Shown here piece after piece: positions 44,154 to 52,762 of a stretch of DNA of 64,000 nt. A program made the position numbers and the translations under genes. Within the stretch, counting starts at the first letter, position 1. Every line of letters begins with the position of its first letter. The stretch lies in contig CAYRDY010000001.1 of assembly GCA_964423195.1 (NCBI GenBank), forward strand, positions 6,234 through 70,233, given 5' to 3'. Below the pieces are notes generated by a model. That model had not been told where the DNA came from, made no database searches, and saw nothing but the letters and a program-made list of their open reading frames with translations. This stretch comes from CAKRHR01 sp964423195 (GTDB lineage: Bacteria > Bacillota > Clostridia > Lachnospirales > Lachnospiraceae).

Positions 44154-45257
44154 TTAATTCCTTTCATGCACGGTATAGTGGAATTTGCGCAGCAGGCGGG
44201 CGGCGTTCTCCGCCGGCTCCGCGTCATAAAATTCGATGCGCAGAACGCCCTCCTGGAATTCCCGGTTGTGGACGATGCCGATATTTTTGATACTGATATT
44301 GTTTGTGCCTAGGATGGTGGCGATGGTGGCGATCGCGCCGGATTCATCGATGATATCCACATAAATTTCATAGAGCGGCTTTAGGTCGCTGCGCACCCTG
44401 GTGGTCGGGATTTCATCGCGGTAATCTTTGGCCGCGCCGAAGGTGTCCAGAAGTCCCCTAGCGTCATTCGCCTCAATCGCCGATGAAATGTCTTGCAGCC
44501 GTCCGATATACTGCTCAAGTACCGCCAGCAGCGGTCCGCGGTTTTCACTGCAGATCTGCTGCCACATAACCGGCGAGGATGAGGCGATGCGGGTAATATC
44601 CTTAAAACCGCCGGCAGCCAGCTCGCGCATCATGCCGTCGTCCGTGTCGCTCTCGCGGACGAGATTGACCAGTGTAAACGCGATGATGTGCGGCAGATGA
44701 CTGATGGCGGCGATGATATTGTCATGGTCATGGCAGGTGAGGACGATGGGCACGGACACGATCGAGCGCACAAATTCGACCATCGCGTCTCTCATGAAAT
44801 CCGGAGCCATATGTGACGGCGTGAGAATATAATAGGCATTTTCGAGGAGGCGGTCCGAGGCATTGATATAGCCGGATTTTTCGGAGCCCGCCATCGGGTG
44901 GCCGCCGATAAAATGGCTGCTCAAGCCGGCGTCGCGCACGGCCGCGTGCATGGATGACTTGACGCTGCCCACATCCGTCAGGATGCAGGTGTCGCTGATG
45001 ATATCCCTGAGCGTCTGCAGGTTTTCTATATTCACAGAGACCGGGGCACACATAAAAATGATGTCACATTCGGAGAAGCTGGCGGAGATATGGTCGGCGG
45101 CCTCATTTGCCACGCCGTCCAAGAGCGCGGCGGTGAGACTGTCGGTATCCCTGTCGCAGGCGATGATTTTGATCTCCGGATGGACGCGGCGCGCGGCCTT
45201 GGCGATCGAGCCGCCGATCAGCCCAAGCCCGATAAATCCGATGGTACGTGGCTGCAT
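44154..45257 (-). CDS. tyrA: Prephenate dehydrogenase with ACT domain
   Basis: 367 residues. An N-terminal NAD-binding fold (IGFIGLGLIGGSIAKAAR) precedes the dehydrogenase domain with DVGSVKSSMHAAV, FIGGHPMAGSEKSGY and AISHLPHIIAFTLVN, then a C-terminal ACT domain (about 295-367; YEIYVDIIDESGAIATIATI) likely to sense tyrosine. It oxidatively decarboxylates prephenate to 4-hydroxyphenylpyruvate. It heads a tyrA-aroA pair on the minus strand, linking common aromatic and tyrosine branches. AGGAGG lies before the ATG; no attenuator was recognised upstream. Confidence 0.95.
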   Translation of the reverse strand: MQPRTIGFIGLGLIGGSIAKAARRVHPEIKIIACDRDTDSLTAALLDGVANEAADHISASFSECDIIFMCAPVSVNIENLQTLRDIISDTCILTDVGSVKSSMHAAVRDAGLSSHFIGGHPMAGSEKSGYINASDRLLENAYYILTPSHMAPDFMRDAMVEFVRSIVSVPIVLTCHDHDNIIAAISHLPHIIAFTLVNLVRESDTDDGMMRELAAGGFKDITRIASSSPVMWQQICSENRGPLLAVLEQYIGRLQDISSAIEANDARGLLDTFGAAKDYRDEIPTTRVRSDLKPLYEIYVDIIDESGAIATIATILGTNNISIKNIGIVHNREFQEGVLRIEFYDAEPAENAARLLRKFHYTVHERN

Positions 45258-45379
45258 TGGTTAAACCTCCTGATTTTTATGTCAAGCGACATATGTAAAA
45301 GTATTGTGACATGCATCAAAACATTCAAAGCTTATCATTTTAATATGAAAAAATCAAGTGTTTGGTGGAAAAACAGGAC

Positions 45380-45408
45380 TTGAAATTGAGACTTGTTTTT
45401 AGTAGAAT
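45380..45408 (+). promoter_or_regulatory. Promoter of the EF-G-like gene with long leader
   Basis: TTGAAA, a 17-base spacer, TAGAAT. The leader from here to the ATG at 45570 is about 155 bases, GC-rich and foldable (for example GGCAG/CTGCC at about 45494-45516), with no known riboswitch consensus. The rest of the gap from 45258 holds the tyrA upstream region, where I see no convincing promoter. Confidence 0.65.
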
Positions 45409-45569
45409 ATAAACATGAGTTTCCCGAACCGGAAAAGACACAGGTTTCACGCCGCGGCCATCGCGCCGCGATCCTGACGGGCGTGGTGCGGGGCAGGCAG
45501 ATTTGACTGAACTGCCAAGAAGATTTCCTGACCGGGCGGCTGATTAAAAAAGTATTGGAGGAAATAAAC

Positions 45570-47654
45570 ATGAAAGTTTATAAGACGCAGGACATTCGCA
45601 ACATCGCAATTTTAGGCCACGGGGGCTGCGGCAAGACGACGCTTGTCGAGGCTATGGCCTTTGCCACCGGTGTCACATCAAGACAGGGCAGAGTTGACGA
45701 CGGCAACACGATCAGTGATTATGATAAAGAAGAAATCAAGAGGAAATTCTCGATCAGCACTTCGGTTGTCCCGATCGAGTGGGATTACTGGAAGATCAAT
45801 TTTCTGGATACGCCGGGCTATCTTGACTTTATCGGCGAGACAGAGGAGGCGCTCTCGGTGGCCGACGCCGCGATCATTGTCGTGTCCGCGAAGGCCGGTG
45901 TGGAGTCCGGCACGCAGAGGGCGTGGAATTTCTGTGAGAAATTCGGCGTGCCTCGCGCCATCTTTGTGACCGATATGGACGATGAGCACGCGGACTATAT
46001 GCGTGTCGTCGATCAGCTGCGCGAGCTCTACGGCAAAAAGATCGCGCCGTTCCATCTGCCGATCATGGAGGGCGGCAAGTTTGTCGGCGCTGTCAATCTG
46101 GTGAAGATGGAGGGCCGTCGCTTTATCTCCAGCGGCAAATGGGAAAATATGGATATTCCTGACAGCCTGTCGGACGACATCGAGTCGTGCCGTGAGGCGT
46201 TGATGGAGGCCGTTGCCGAGACCAGCGAAGAGCTGATGGACAAGTATTTTGAGGGCGAGGCATTTACGGTGGATGAGATCATCGATGCTCTGCGCATCAG
46301 TGTCAACGACAGCAGCGTCGTGCCAGTGCAGTGCGGTTCCGGTCTCCTGGGCTATGGCGTGATCAATCTGATCCAGACCTGTGTCGAGTTTCTGCCGTCG
46401 CCGATCCGGGAGAACATCAAGATGACCGGCAAGGACCCGCGCACAGATACGATTTACAATGTGGACTATGATTCCAGGCGCCCGTTCTCGGCCTATGTAT
46501 TTAAGACCATCGTCGACCCGTTCATCGGCCGCTATTCGCTGATCAAGGTCTGCTCCGGCGAACTGAAGAATGATTCCGTGATCTACAATTATGAGAAGGA
46601 GACGGAGGAGAAAATATCCCGTCTCTATGTGCTGCGCGGCAAGGAGGCCATCGAGGTGTCTGAGCTCAAGGCCGGCGATATCGGCGCGATCGCCAAACTC
46701 AGCAATACATCGACCAGAGACACGCTCTCCATGAAGAATGCGCCGATCGTGTTTGACAAGTTTGAGATGACGGAGCCGTACACTTACAAGAGGTACGCGG
46801 CCAAGAATAAGGGCGATGAGGACAAGGTCTCCCAGGCTCTGCAGAAGATGATGGAGGAGGATCTGACGCTCAAGGTATTCAATGACAAGGAGAACCGTCA
46901 GACACTGCTCTACGGCATCGGCGACCAGCACCTGGATGTGGTCGTGAGCAAGCTGCAGGCTAAATATAAAATTGAGATTGAGCTCACCAAGCCGAGGATC
47001 CCGTATCGAGAGACGATCAGAAAGAAAGTTTCCGTGCGCGAGAGATACAAGAAGCAGTCCGGCGGCCATGGACAGTACGGCGATGTGGCCATGGAGTTTG
47101 AGCCTTCAGGCGACTTGGAGACCGCCTACGTCTTTGAGGAGCGCGTTGTGGGCGGCGCCGTGCCGAAGAACTACTTCCCGGCTGTGGAGAAGGGTATTGC
47201 AGAGTCCGTGGCCAAGGGACCTATGGCCGGTTATCCGGTCGTGGGCGTGAAGGCGACACTCTTTGACGGTTCCTACCATCCGGTGGACTCCTCGGAGATG
47301 GCTTTCAAGACGGCGTCCAGGCAGGCATTCAAGGCCGCGTTTGTCAAGGCCTCACCGGTGCTGCTTGAGCCGATCGTCTCCCTGAGCGTCTATGTTCCTG
47401 ACAGCTATACCGGCGATGTCATGGGTGATCTCAATAAGCGCCGCGGCCGTGTGTTGGGCATGAATCCGTCAGAGTTCGGGCGCACGGAGATCGTGGCCGA
47501 TATCCCGATGGCGGAGCTCTACGGTTACAATACGGATCTTCGCTCGATGACCGGCGGGCGCGGCGACTATGCGTATACGTTCAGCAGATATGAGCAGGCG
47601 CCGTCAGATGTCCAGGAGAAAGTGATCGCGGAGAACGCCAACGAGGAATCCTGA
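45570..47654 (+). CDS. Elongation factor G-like GTPase (FusA2-type paralogue)
   Basis: 694 residues with the five-domain EF-G layout: GTPase domain (1-260), domain II (about 300-380), then domains III-V including SGGHGQYGDVAMEFEP and GRVLGMNPSEFGRTEI. It differs from canonical EF-G in every G motif: G1 is GHGGCGKTTL rather than the GHIDAGKTT form, G3 is DTPGYLDF, and G4 is VTDMDDEHADY, with Thr-Asp in place of Asn-Lys. The missing G4 Lys and Asn should weaken guanine specificity. It stands alone, not beside rpsL, rpsG or tuf, so it is a paralogue and not the housekeeping factor. TTGGAGG precedes the ATG. Its role is unknown; EF-G2-type factors are linked to stress or ribosome turnover in other bacteria. 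Confidence 0.9.
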   Translation: MKVYKTQDIRNIAILGHGGCGKTTLVEAMAFATGVTSRQGRVDDGNTISDYDKEEIKRKFSISTSVVPIEWDYWKINFLDTPGYLDFIGETEEALSVADAAIIVVSAKAGVESGTQRAWNFCEKFGVPRAIFVTDMDDEHADYMRVVDQLRELYGKKIAPFHLPIMEGGKFVGAVNLVKMEGRRFISSGKWENMDIPDSLSDDIESCREALMEAVAETSEELMDKYFEGEAFTVDEIIDALRISVNDSSVVPVQCGSGLLGYGVINLIQTCVEFLPSPIRENIKMTGKDPRTDTIYNVDYDSRRPFSAYVFKTIVDPFIGRYSLIKVCSGELKNDSVIYNYEKETEEKISRLYVLRGKEAIEVSELKAGDIGAIAKLSNTSTRDTLSMKNAPIVFDKFEMTEPYTYKRYAAKNKGDEDKVSQALQKMMEEDLTLKVFNDKENRQTLLYGIGDQHLDVVVSKLQAKYKIEIELTKPRIPYRETIRKKVSVRERYKKQSGGHGQYGDVAMEFEPSGDLETAYVFEERVVGGAVPKNYFPAVEKGIAESVAKGPMAGYPVVGVKATLFDGSYHPVDSSEMAFKTASRQAFKAAFVKASPVLLEPIVSLSVYVPDSYTGDVMGDLNKRRGRVLGMNPSEFGRTEIVADIPMAELYGYNTDLRSMTGGRGDYAYTFSRYEQAPSDVQEKVIAENANEES

Positions 47655-47792
47655 TTTGACTTTTGGGGCGCTGCGCCCGGCGCGGGCGCACGACCGGAGG
47701 ATGAAAGCCGTGCTGTACGGCTGCGGGCGCAAAAGGACCTTCGTTTACGGCAGGACATGGATATCTGTCATGTAAAATGGTATGTGAAACTA

Positions 47793-47825
47793 AGTGCCGG
47801 CACTGTGGAAGTGCCGGCGCTCGTT
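47793..47825 (+). terminator. Hairpin terminator abutting the next ribosome binding site
   Basis: AGTGCCGGCACT pairs with AGTGCCGGCGCT around GTGGA, then CGTTTT. The left arm is also self-palindromic. An additional TGCGCCC/GGGCGCA hairpin lies at about 47677. The GAGG serving the gene at 47839 starts right after it. Confidence 0.65.
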
Positions 47826-47838
47826 TTGAGGTTAATGG

Positions 47839-49674
47839 ATGGGAAAAAAGATCTTGGAGCGTCTTGCGGCTTTTGTGCCGGCGTTTTTCCTGCTTGCAGG
47901 ATTTTTTGGCGGCATGGCGATGAATGTACAGGCTGCCATCAAGGACGCGACCGTGTTTGAAAATGTGAGCTGGGAGTATATGGGCGAGACGTCCGTTATT
48001 TCCGACACGGGCTGGCTGCAGTCGATGTGCTGTACGGAGGATTATATCATCTGTCTGGAGAACACGTCGACGAGCGACAGCACGGCGGATACTTTTCTGG
48101 CTTTTTATAAAAATGAGGTGGACGCCGACGGCAATCCCGTGACGCAGTACAGCCTTGCCAAGACGGTCACGGAGACGGACTATGAGCACGCCAACGGCAT
48201 GACATACAATCCGGACACGCGCGAGATCCTCGTGGTGGGCGCCACACCGCTGAACAGAGAGAACAGAGGCATTGTGTATATCGTGGACGCGGATACGCTC
48301 AAGCTGAAGCGCACGGTCAGGCTGTCGAATGGCTATAAACTGCTGGGTGTTGCCTACAGCGAGGATACCGGGCATTATGTGGTTCAGTTTTTTAACGACG
48401 GCTATACGGAATCCTTTTTCATGGAATTGGATGAGGATTTTCAGCAGGTCGGCGATGTGATGCCGGCCGTGATGTGGCAGGATATCCGGCACCAGGACTT
48501 TTGTATCTCCGGTGATTATCTGATCTCCCTGGCGTTCACGGAGGGTGCGTCCAACAGTAATGTGATGCATATCTATTCGCTCTCACAGCGGGAACTGCTG
48601 GTCAGTTATGATCTCGACATTCTGCAGGAGGACGGCGCTTTTATAGAGCCGGAGTCGATCTGTGAGATGGGGCCCGGACAGATTCTGATCGGCAATGCCA
48701 TGAGGGATCCGCGCCGGATCGCCTTTTACTGGACAAGGGTGTCGGCGGCCTTCAATATCACCACTTCCGTGGAAAACGGCACCATCACCGGCAGCCAGAA
48801 GACGGTGGCCTATGCCTCCGATTACACGATCAGCTACGAGCCGGAGGAGAATTACGAGATCGACACCCTGACGGTCGACGGTGAGGCTGTGGATCCGGCA
48901 GAGCATCCGAATTTCTATGTGTTTGAGCAGATATCGGAGAATCACTCCATCGATGTGACATTTAAGGAAAAACCGAAGTTCAAGGTGACGACGTCTGTGG
49001 AGAACGGCGTCATCGACGACTCGGTGACGCTGTACAGGGACAAGGATCTGACCGTCGCCTACGCGCCCGATGCGCACTATGAGCTGAATGAGATTCTGAT
49101 CGACGGCGCGCCGATCGATCGATCGCTTGCCCCGGCACAGTATACATTCGAGAATATTCAGCAGGATCATCAGATTGATGTCCGCTTTACCGAAATTCCG
49201 TCCTTTGAGATCAGCACGTCCGCAAAAAACGGCGTGATCTCGCAGACGGAGTCAAAGATTTACAGGGACGAAAACTATACGGTGTATTACCACCCGCGGG
49301 ATTATTACAAGCTGGCGTGGATCGAGGTAGACGGCGCGCGCACCTACGTCTGGCAGCTGCGGGATCACTGGAATGACTATACGTTTACCGATGTCCAGGA
49401 GCCGCATATGGTGTCCGTGACCTATTACTGGGTGTTTCTGCCATGGCTGGTGCTTGGCGGCGCGGTGCTTCTGATCCTGTTCTTTGTCAGCCTGATCGGG
49501 CTGAATGCCGGTTATATGCGGCGCAGACGGCTGCGCAGGCGTTATCTCAAGCGCAGGCGTATCCGGCGGAAGCGGGAACTCAATCAGGCGCGGGCCGAGG
49601 CCAGGGTGCGTGAAAAAATGCGGCAGGAAGCCGGTATTCGCAGGGTGGATCCGGAAGATTTTGTTGACAAATAG
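47839..49674 (+). CDS. Exported surface protein with beta-propeller-like and InlB-type repeats
   Basis: 611 residues with a signal peptide (AAFVPAFFLLAGFFGGMAMN, VQA cleavage region). Residues about 35-300 look like a degenerate beta-propeller (YNPDTREILVVGATPL, NGYKLLGVAYSEDTGHY). Three copies of an approximately 75-residue repeat follow (starts FNITTSVENGTI, FKVTTSVENGVI, FEISTSAKNGVI; each with YxPxxxYEI/L then I-V-DG), the divergent InlB B-repeat pattern of surface adhesins. A C-terminal helix (WLVLGGAVLLILFFVSLIG) and a long Arg-rich tail (RRRRLRRRYLKRRRIRRKR) anchor it. It has no sortase motif. GAGG is 8 bases before the ATG. Ligand unknown. Confidence 0.8.
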   Translation: MGKKILERLAAFVPAFFLLAGFFGGMAMNVQAAIKDATVFENVSWEYMGETSVISDTGWLQSMCCTEDYIICLENTSTSDSTADTFLAFYKNEVDADGNPVTQYSLAKTVTETDYEHANGMTYNPDTREILVVGATPLNRENRGIVYIVDADTLKLKRTVRLSNGYKLLGVAYSEDTGHYVVQFFNDGYTESFFMELDEDFQQVGDVMPAVMWQDIRHQDFCISGDYLISLAFTEGASNSNVMHIYSLSQRELLVSYDLDILQEDGAFIEPESICEMGPGQILIGNAMRDPRRIAFYWTRVSAAFNITTSVENGTITGSQKTVAYASDYTISYEPEENYEIDTLTVDGEAVDPAEHPNFYVFEQISENHSIDVTFKEKPKFKVTTSVENGVIDDSVTLYRDKDLTVAYAPDAHYELNEILIDGAPIDRSLAPAQYTFENIQQDHQIDVRFTEIPSFEISTSAKNGVISQTESKIYRDENYTVYYHPRDYYKLAWIEVDGARTYVWQLRDHWNDYTFTDVQEPHMVSVTYYWVFLPWLVLGGAVLLILFFVSLIGLNAGYMRRRRLRRRYLKRRRIRRKRELNQARAEARVREKMRQEAGIRRVDPEDFVDK

Positions 49675-49691
49675 GCGCTATATGCTAAAAT
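49664..49691 (+). promoter_or_regulatory. Promoter of leuS
   Basis: TTGACA, a 16-base spacer, TAAAAT; the -35 box overlaps the end of the preceding gene. Confidence 0.65.
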
Positions 49692-49742
49692 AAAAATCGA
49701 ATTGCGGCAACCGTTTGGATTTGTCTCAATCGTGATGATTCG

Positions 49743-49774
49743 GATAGGGAAGTTTGGAGGTAAACTTCCTTATC
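49743..49774 (+). promoter_or_regulatory. First leuS leader hairpin
   Basis: GATAGGGAAGTTT and AAACTTCCTTATC form a 13-bp stem with one wobble; the loop GGAGGT is itself a ribosome-binding-like sequence. There is no T-box consensus (AGGGTGG) in the leader. Confidence 0.6.
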
Positions 49775-49811
49775 TACCTTGATGACGCACGAAAGTGCGT
49801 CAAGAAAGAGG
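49765..49811. repeat. Dispersed palindromic element, copy 2, in leuS leader
   Basis: 39 of 47 bases match 24571-24617. Here CTTGATGACGCAC and GTGCGTCAAG pair fully around GAAA except for a 3-base TGA bulge. Confidence 0.6.
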
Positions 49812-49828
49812 AAAGGATGACTTGAGTT

Positions 49829-52240
49829 ATGGCCATAGCTTACAACCATAAAGAAATTGAAAAAAAGTGGCGTGCCAGATGGGAAACGGATCCGATCAAT
49901 GTCAATGACGGGAAAAAAGAGAAGTATTATTGCCTGGATATGTTTCCGTATCCGTCCGGCAGCGGTCTTCACGTCGGTCATTGGCGTGGCTATGTGATCT
50001 CCGATGTCTGGAGCCGCTACAAAATTCTCAACGGCTATTATGTGATCCACCCGATGGGGTGGGATGCGTTCGGCCTGCCAGCGGAGAACTACGCGATCAA
50101 GATGGGCGTGCATCCTGAGAAGTCCACGGCGGAGAATATAGCCAACATCAAGCGACAGATCAAGGAGATTTCCGCCGTCTATGACTGGGATATGGAGGTC
50201 AACACCACCGACCCGAATTATTATAAGTGGACCCAGTGGATCTTTGTGAAAATGTTCAAGGCGGGTTTGGCCTATGAGAAGGAGATGCCGATCAACTGGT
50301 GCCCGTCCTGCAAGACCGGCCTCGCCAACGAGGAGGTCGTGGGCGGCAAGTGCGAGCGGTGCGGCGCCGATGTGACCAAGAAAAATCTCAAACAGTGGAT
50401 GCTAAAGATCACCGATTATGCCGACCGGCTCTTAAGTGACCTGGACAAGCTCGACTGGCCGGAGAAGGTCAAGAAGATGCAGACCGACTGGATCGGCAAG
50501 TCCTACGGCGCCGAGGTCGATTTTCCGGTGGACGGCCAAGATGAGATGATCACGGTCTACACGACCCGGCCGGATACGCTCTATGGCGCCACTTTCATGG
50601 TGCTGGCGCCGGAACACGCGCTGGCGGCGTCGCTTGCGACGGACGAGACGCGGGAGAACGTTGAGAGATATATCTATGCCTCATCGCTCAAGTCCAATGT
50701 CGACCGCCTGCAGGATAAGGAGAAGACCGGCGTCTTCACGGGCAGCTATGCCATCAATCCGATCAACGGCGCGAAGATTCCGATCTGGCTCTCGGATTAT
50801 GTGCTTGCGGACTATGGCACGGGCGCGATCATGTGCGTGCCCGCGCATGACGACCGCGACTTTGAGTTTGCCACCAAATTCCACATTCCGATCGTCCAGG
50901 TGATCTCGCCGGACGGCAAGGAGATCGAGCCGCTGACCAAAGCCTACACGGCGTCCGGCATCGTGATCAATTCCGGAGAGTGGACCGGCCTTGATTCCGC
51001 GAAACTCAAAGCGGAAGCGCCGGACATCATTGAGAAGCGCGGCATCGGCAAGAAGACGGTCAATTACAAGCTGCGCGACTGGGTATTTTCCCGCCAGCGC
51101 TACTGGGGCGAGCCGATCCCGATCGTACACTGTGAGAAGTGCGGCTGCGTGCCGGTGCCGGAGGAGGAGCTGCCGCTGCTCTTGCCGGAGGTTGAGAGCT
51201 ACCAGCCGACAGGCACGGGCGAGTCGCCGCTGGCTGACATCCCTGAATGGGTCAATACCACCTGCCCTTGCTGCGGCGGGCCGGCAAAGCGCGAGACCAA
51301 TACCATGCCTCAGTGGGCGGGCTCCTCGTGGTATTTCCTGCGCTATGTGGACAATAAAAACGATAAGGAACTTGTTTCCAGGGAGAAGGCGGACGCGCTG
51401 CTTCCGGTCGATATGTATATCGGCGGCGTGGAGCACGCGGTGCTGCATCTGCTGTACTCAAGATTTTATACAAAATTCCTCTGTGACATCGGCGTGATCG
51501 ATTTTGACGAGCCATTCACGAAGCTGTTCAACCAGGGAATGATCACCGGCAAGAATGGCATCAAGATGAGCAAGTCCAAGGGCAATGTGGTGTCACCGGA
51601 TGATTTGGTGCGCGATTACGGCTGTGACTCTCTGAGGATGTACGAATTGTTTGTGGGGCCGCCGGAGCTGGATTCCGAGTGGGATGAGCGCGGGATCGAC
51701 GGTGTTTACCGCTTTCTCAATCGGTTCTGGAAAGTGGTCATGGAGAATAAGGACAGAGATGTGGCCGAGACGAGGGAATTGGTGAAGATCCGCCATAAGA
51801 TGGTCTATGATATCACCTCCAGGCTTGAGCAGTTCAGTCTCAACACCGTGGTGTCCGGCTTTATGGAATATACCAACAGGCTGACAGAGCTGACGAAGAA
51901 GGGCGGTGTCGACAGGGCAACGCTTGAGACGGCTGTGGTGCTGATCGCGCCTTTCGCGCCGCACATCGCCGAGGAGCTCTGGCAGCAGCTCGGCCATGCG
52001 TATTCGGTCTTTGACAACCGCTGGCCGTCGGCCGACGCGGAGGCCATGAGGGACGATGAGATCAAGATCGCGGTTCAGGTCAACGGCAAGACGCGCTGTG
52101 TGATCGATGTCGCGGCCGACGCCGCGAAAGATGAGGTGCTGGCTCGTGCGAAGGAGGCGCTCGGCGCCAAACTCTCCGGCACCATAGTCAAGGAGATCTA
52201 CGTTCCGGGGCGCATCGTCAATATTGTCGCAAAATCTTAA
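49829..52240 (+). CDS. leuS: Leucyl-tRNA synthetase
   Basis: 803 residues, class I. The HIGH motif is PYPSGSGLHVGHWRGY near residue 40; a zinc ribbon is CPSCKTGLANEEV with CERCG; the editing domain has TTRPDTLYGATFMVLAPEH near 245; a second Cys-rich knuckle CEKCGCVPVP and CPCCGG follows; KMSKSKGNVVSPDD is near 575; the anticodon domain and C-terminal extension (KIAVQVNGKTRCVIDV) end the protein. The ATG has GGAAAGGATG and a TTGAG upstream. The leader lacks a T-box but carries two strong hairpins, which may replace that control. Confidence 0.97.
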   Translation: MAIAYNHKEIEKKWRARWETDPINVNDGKKEKYYCLDMFPYPSGSGLHVGHWRGYVISDVWSRYKILNGYYVIHPMGWDAFGLPAENYAIKMGVHPEKSTAENIANIKRQIKEISAVYDWDMEVNTTDPNYYKWTQWIFVKMFKAGLAYEKEMPINWCPSCKTGLANEEVVGGKCERCGADVTKKNLKQWMLKITDYADRLLSDLDKLDWPEKVKKMQTDWIGKSYGAEVDFPVDGQDEMITVYTTRPDTLYGATFMVLAPEHALAASLATDETRENVERYIYASSLKSNVDRLQDKEKTGVFTGSYAINPINGAKIPIWLSDYVLADYGTGAIMCVPAHDDRDFEFATKFHIPIVQVISPDGKEIEPLTKAYTASGIVINSGEWTGLDSAKLKAEAPDIIEKRGIGKKTVNYKLRDWVFSRQRYWGEPIPIVHCEKCGCVPVPEEELPLLLPEVESYQPTGTGESPLADIPEWVNTTCPCCGGPAKRETNTMPQWAGSSWYFLRYVDNKNDKELVSREKADALLPVDMYIGGVEHAVLHLLYSRFYTKFLCDIGVIDFDEPFTKLFNQGMITGKNGIKMSKSKGNVVSPDDLVRDYGCDSLRMYELFVGPPELDSEWDERGIDGVYRFLNRFWKVVMENKDRDVAETRELVKIRHKMVYDITSRLEQFSLNTVVSGFMEYTNRLTELTKKGGVDRATLETAVVLIAPFAPHIAEELWQQLGHAYSVFDNRWPSADAEAMRDDEIKIAVQVNGKTRCVIDVAADAAKDEVLARAKEALGAKLSGTIVKEIYVPGRIVNIVAKS

Positions 52241-52250
52241 GAAAACGACA

Positions 52251-52275
52251 CGGCTATGGCACATCGCCATAGCCG
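52251..52275 (+). terminator. Perfect 10-bp inverted repeat after leuS
   Basis: CGGCTATGGC and GCCATAGCCG around ACATC, 10 bases after the leuS stop. It is not followed by T, so it may be a processing or stabilising hairpin. Confidence 0.5.
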
Positions 52276-52307
52276 CGTCAAATACCGGCAGTGACGGGAG
52301 GTGCGCG

Positions 52308-52712
52308 ATGCGGGCAAAAGAGCCGCCAAAGCTGGAGGACATTCTGTTTGTGATCGGAAATGTCATGATTGTTTTGATCCTGATACTCTGGCCTTGGTTT
52401 TTGAGACATCAGAGCGATTACGCCTGGGGCTGTGTATTCAACAGACTCACCGGATTTTACTGTCCGGCCTGCGGCGGCACGAGGGCTTTTAACGCGATGC
52501 TGCACGGACATTTTCTCCGGTCGCTGTCCTACCACCCGATTGTCCTCTATTTCTCCGCGCTCTTTGTATGGTTTATGGGGAGCTGGTATGTGGAAAAGCT
52601 GAGCCGGGGGCGGATCGCGATCGGGATGAAGTACCGTGATGTCTATGTCTTTGTGGGTATCGCCATCCTGATCGGAAATTTTGTGCTGAAAAATTTGATG
52701 CTGATCATTTGA
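52308..52712 (+). CDS. DUF2752 small membrane protein
   Basis: 134 residues with three hydrophobic helices (VIGNVMIVLILILWPWFL, HPIVLYFSALFVWFMGSW, VYVFVGIAILIGNFVL). The family hallmark is FYCPACGGTRAFNAMLHG near residue 50, matching the CPxCGxTR motif of DUF2752. Function unknown in this family; the two Cys could be redox-active or metal-binding. GGGAGGTG is 6 bases before the ATG at 52308. It follows leuS after a short hairpin, and its end is 50 bases before the nucleotidyltransferase gene. Confidence 0.88.
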   Translation: MRAKEPPKLEDILFVIGNVMIVLILILWPWFLRHQSDYAWGCVFNRLTGFYCPACGGTRAFNAMLHGHFLRSLSYHPIVLYFSALFVWFMGSWYVEKLSRGRIAIGMKYRDVYVFVGIAILIGNFVLKNLMLII

Positions 52713-52762
52713 AAAGCCGAATACGATTGAGCATCACTGTCAAATGTCTGGGAGGGGTGGCG

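Noticed and set aside
49675..49828. T-box riboswitch in the leuS leader
   Set aside because: No AGGGTGG-type T-box sequence nor an antiterminator pairing with it; only two simple hairpins.
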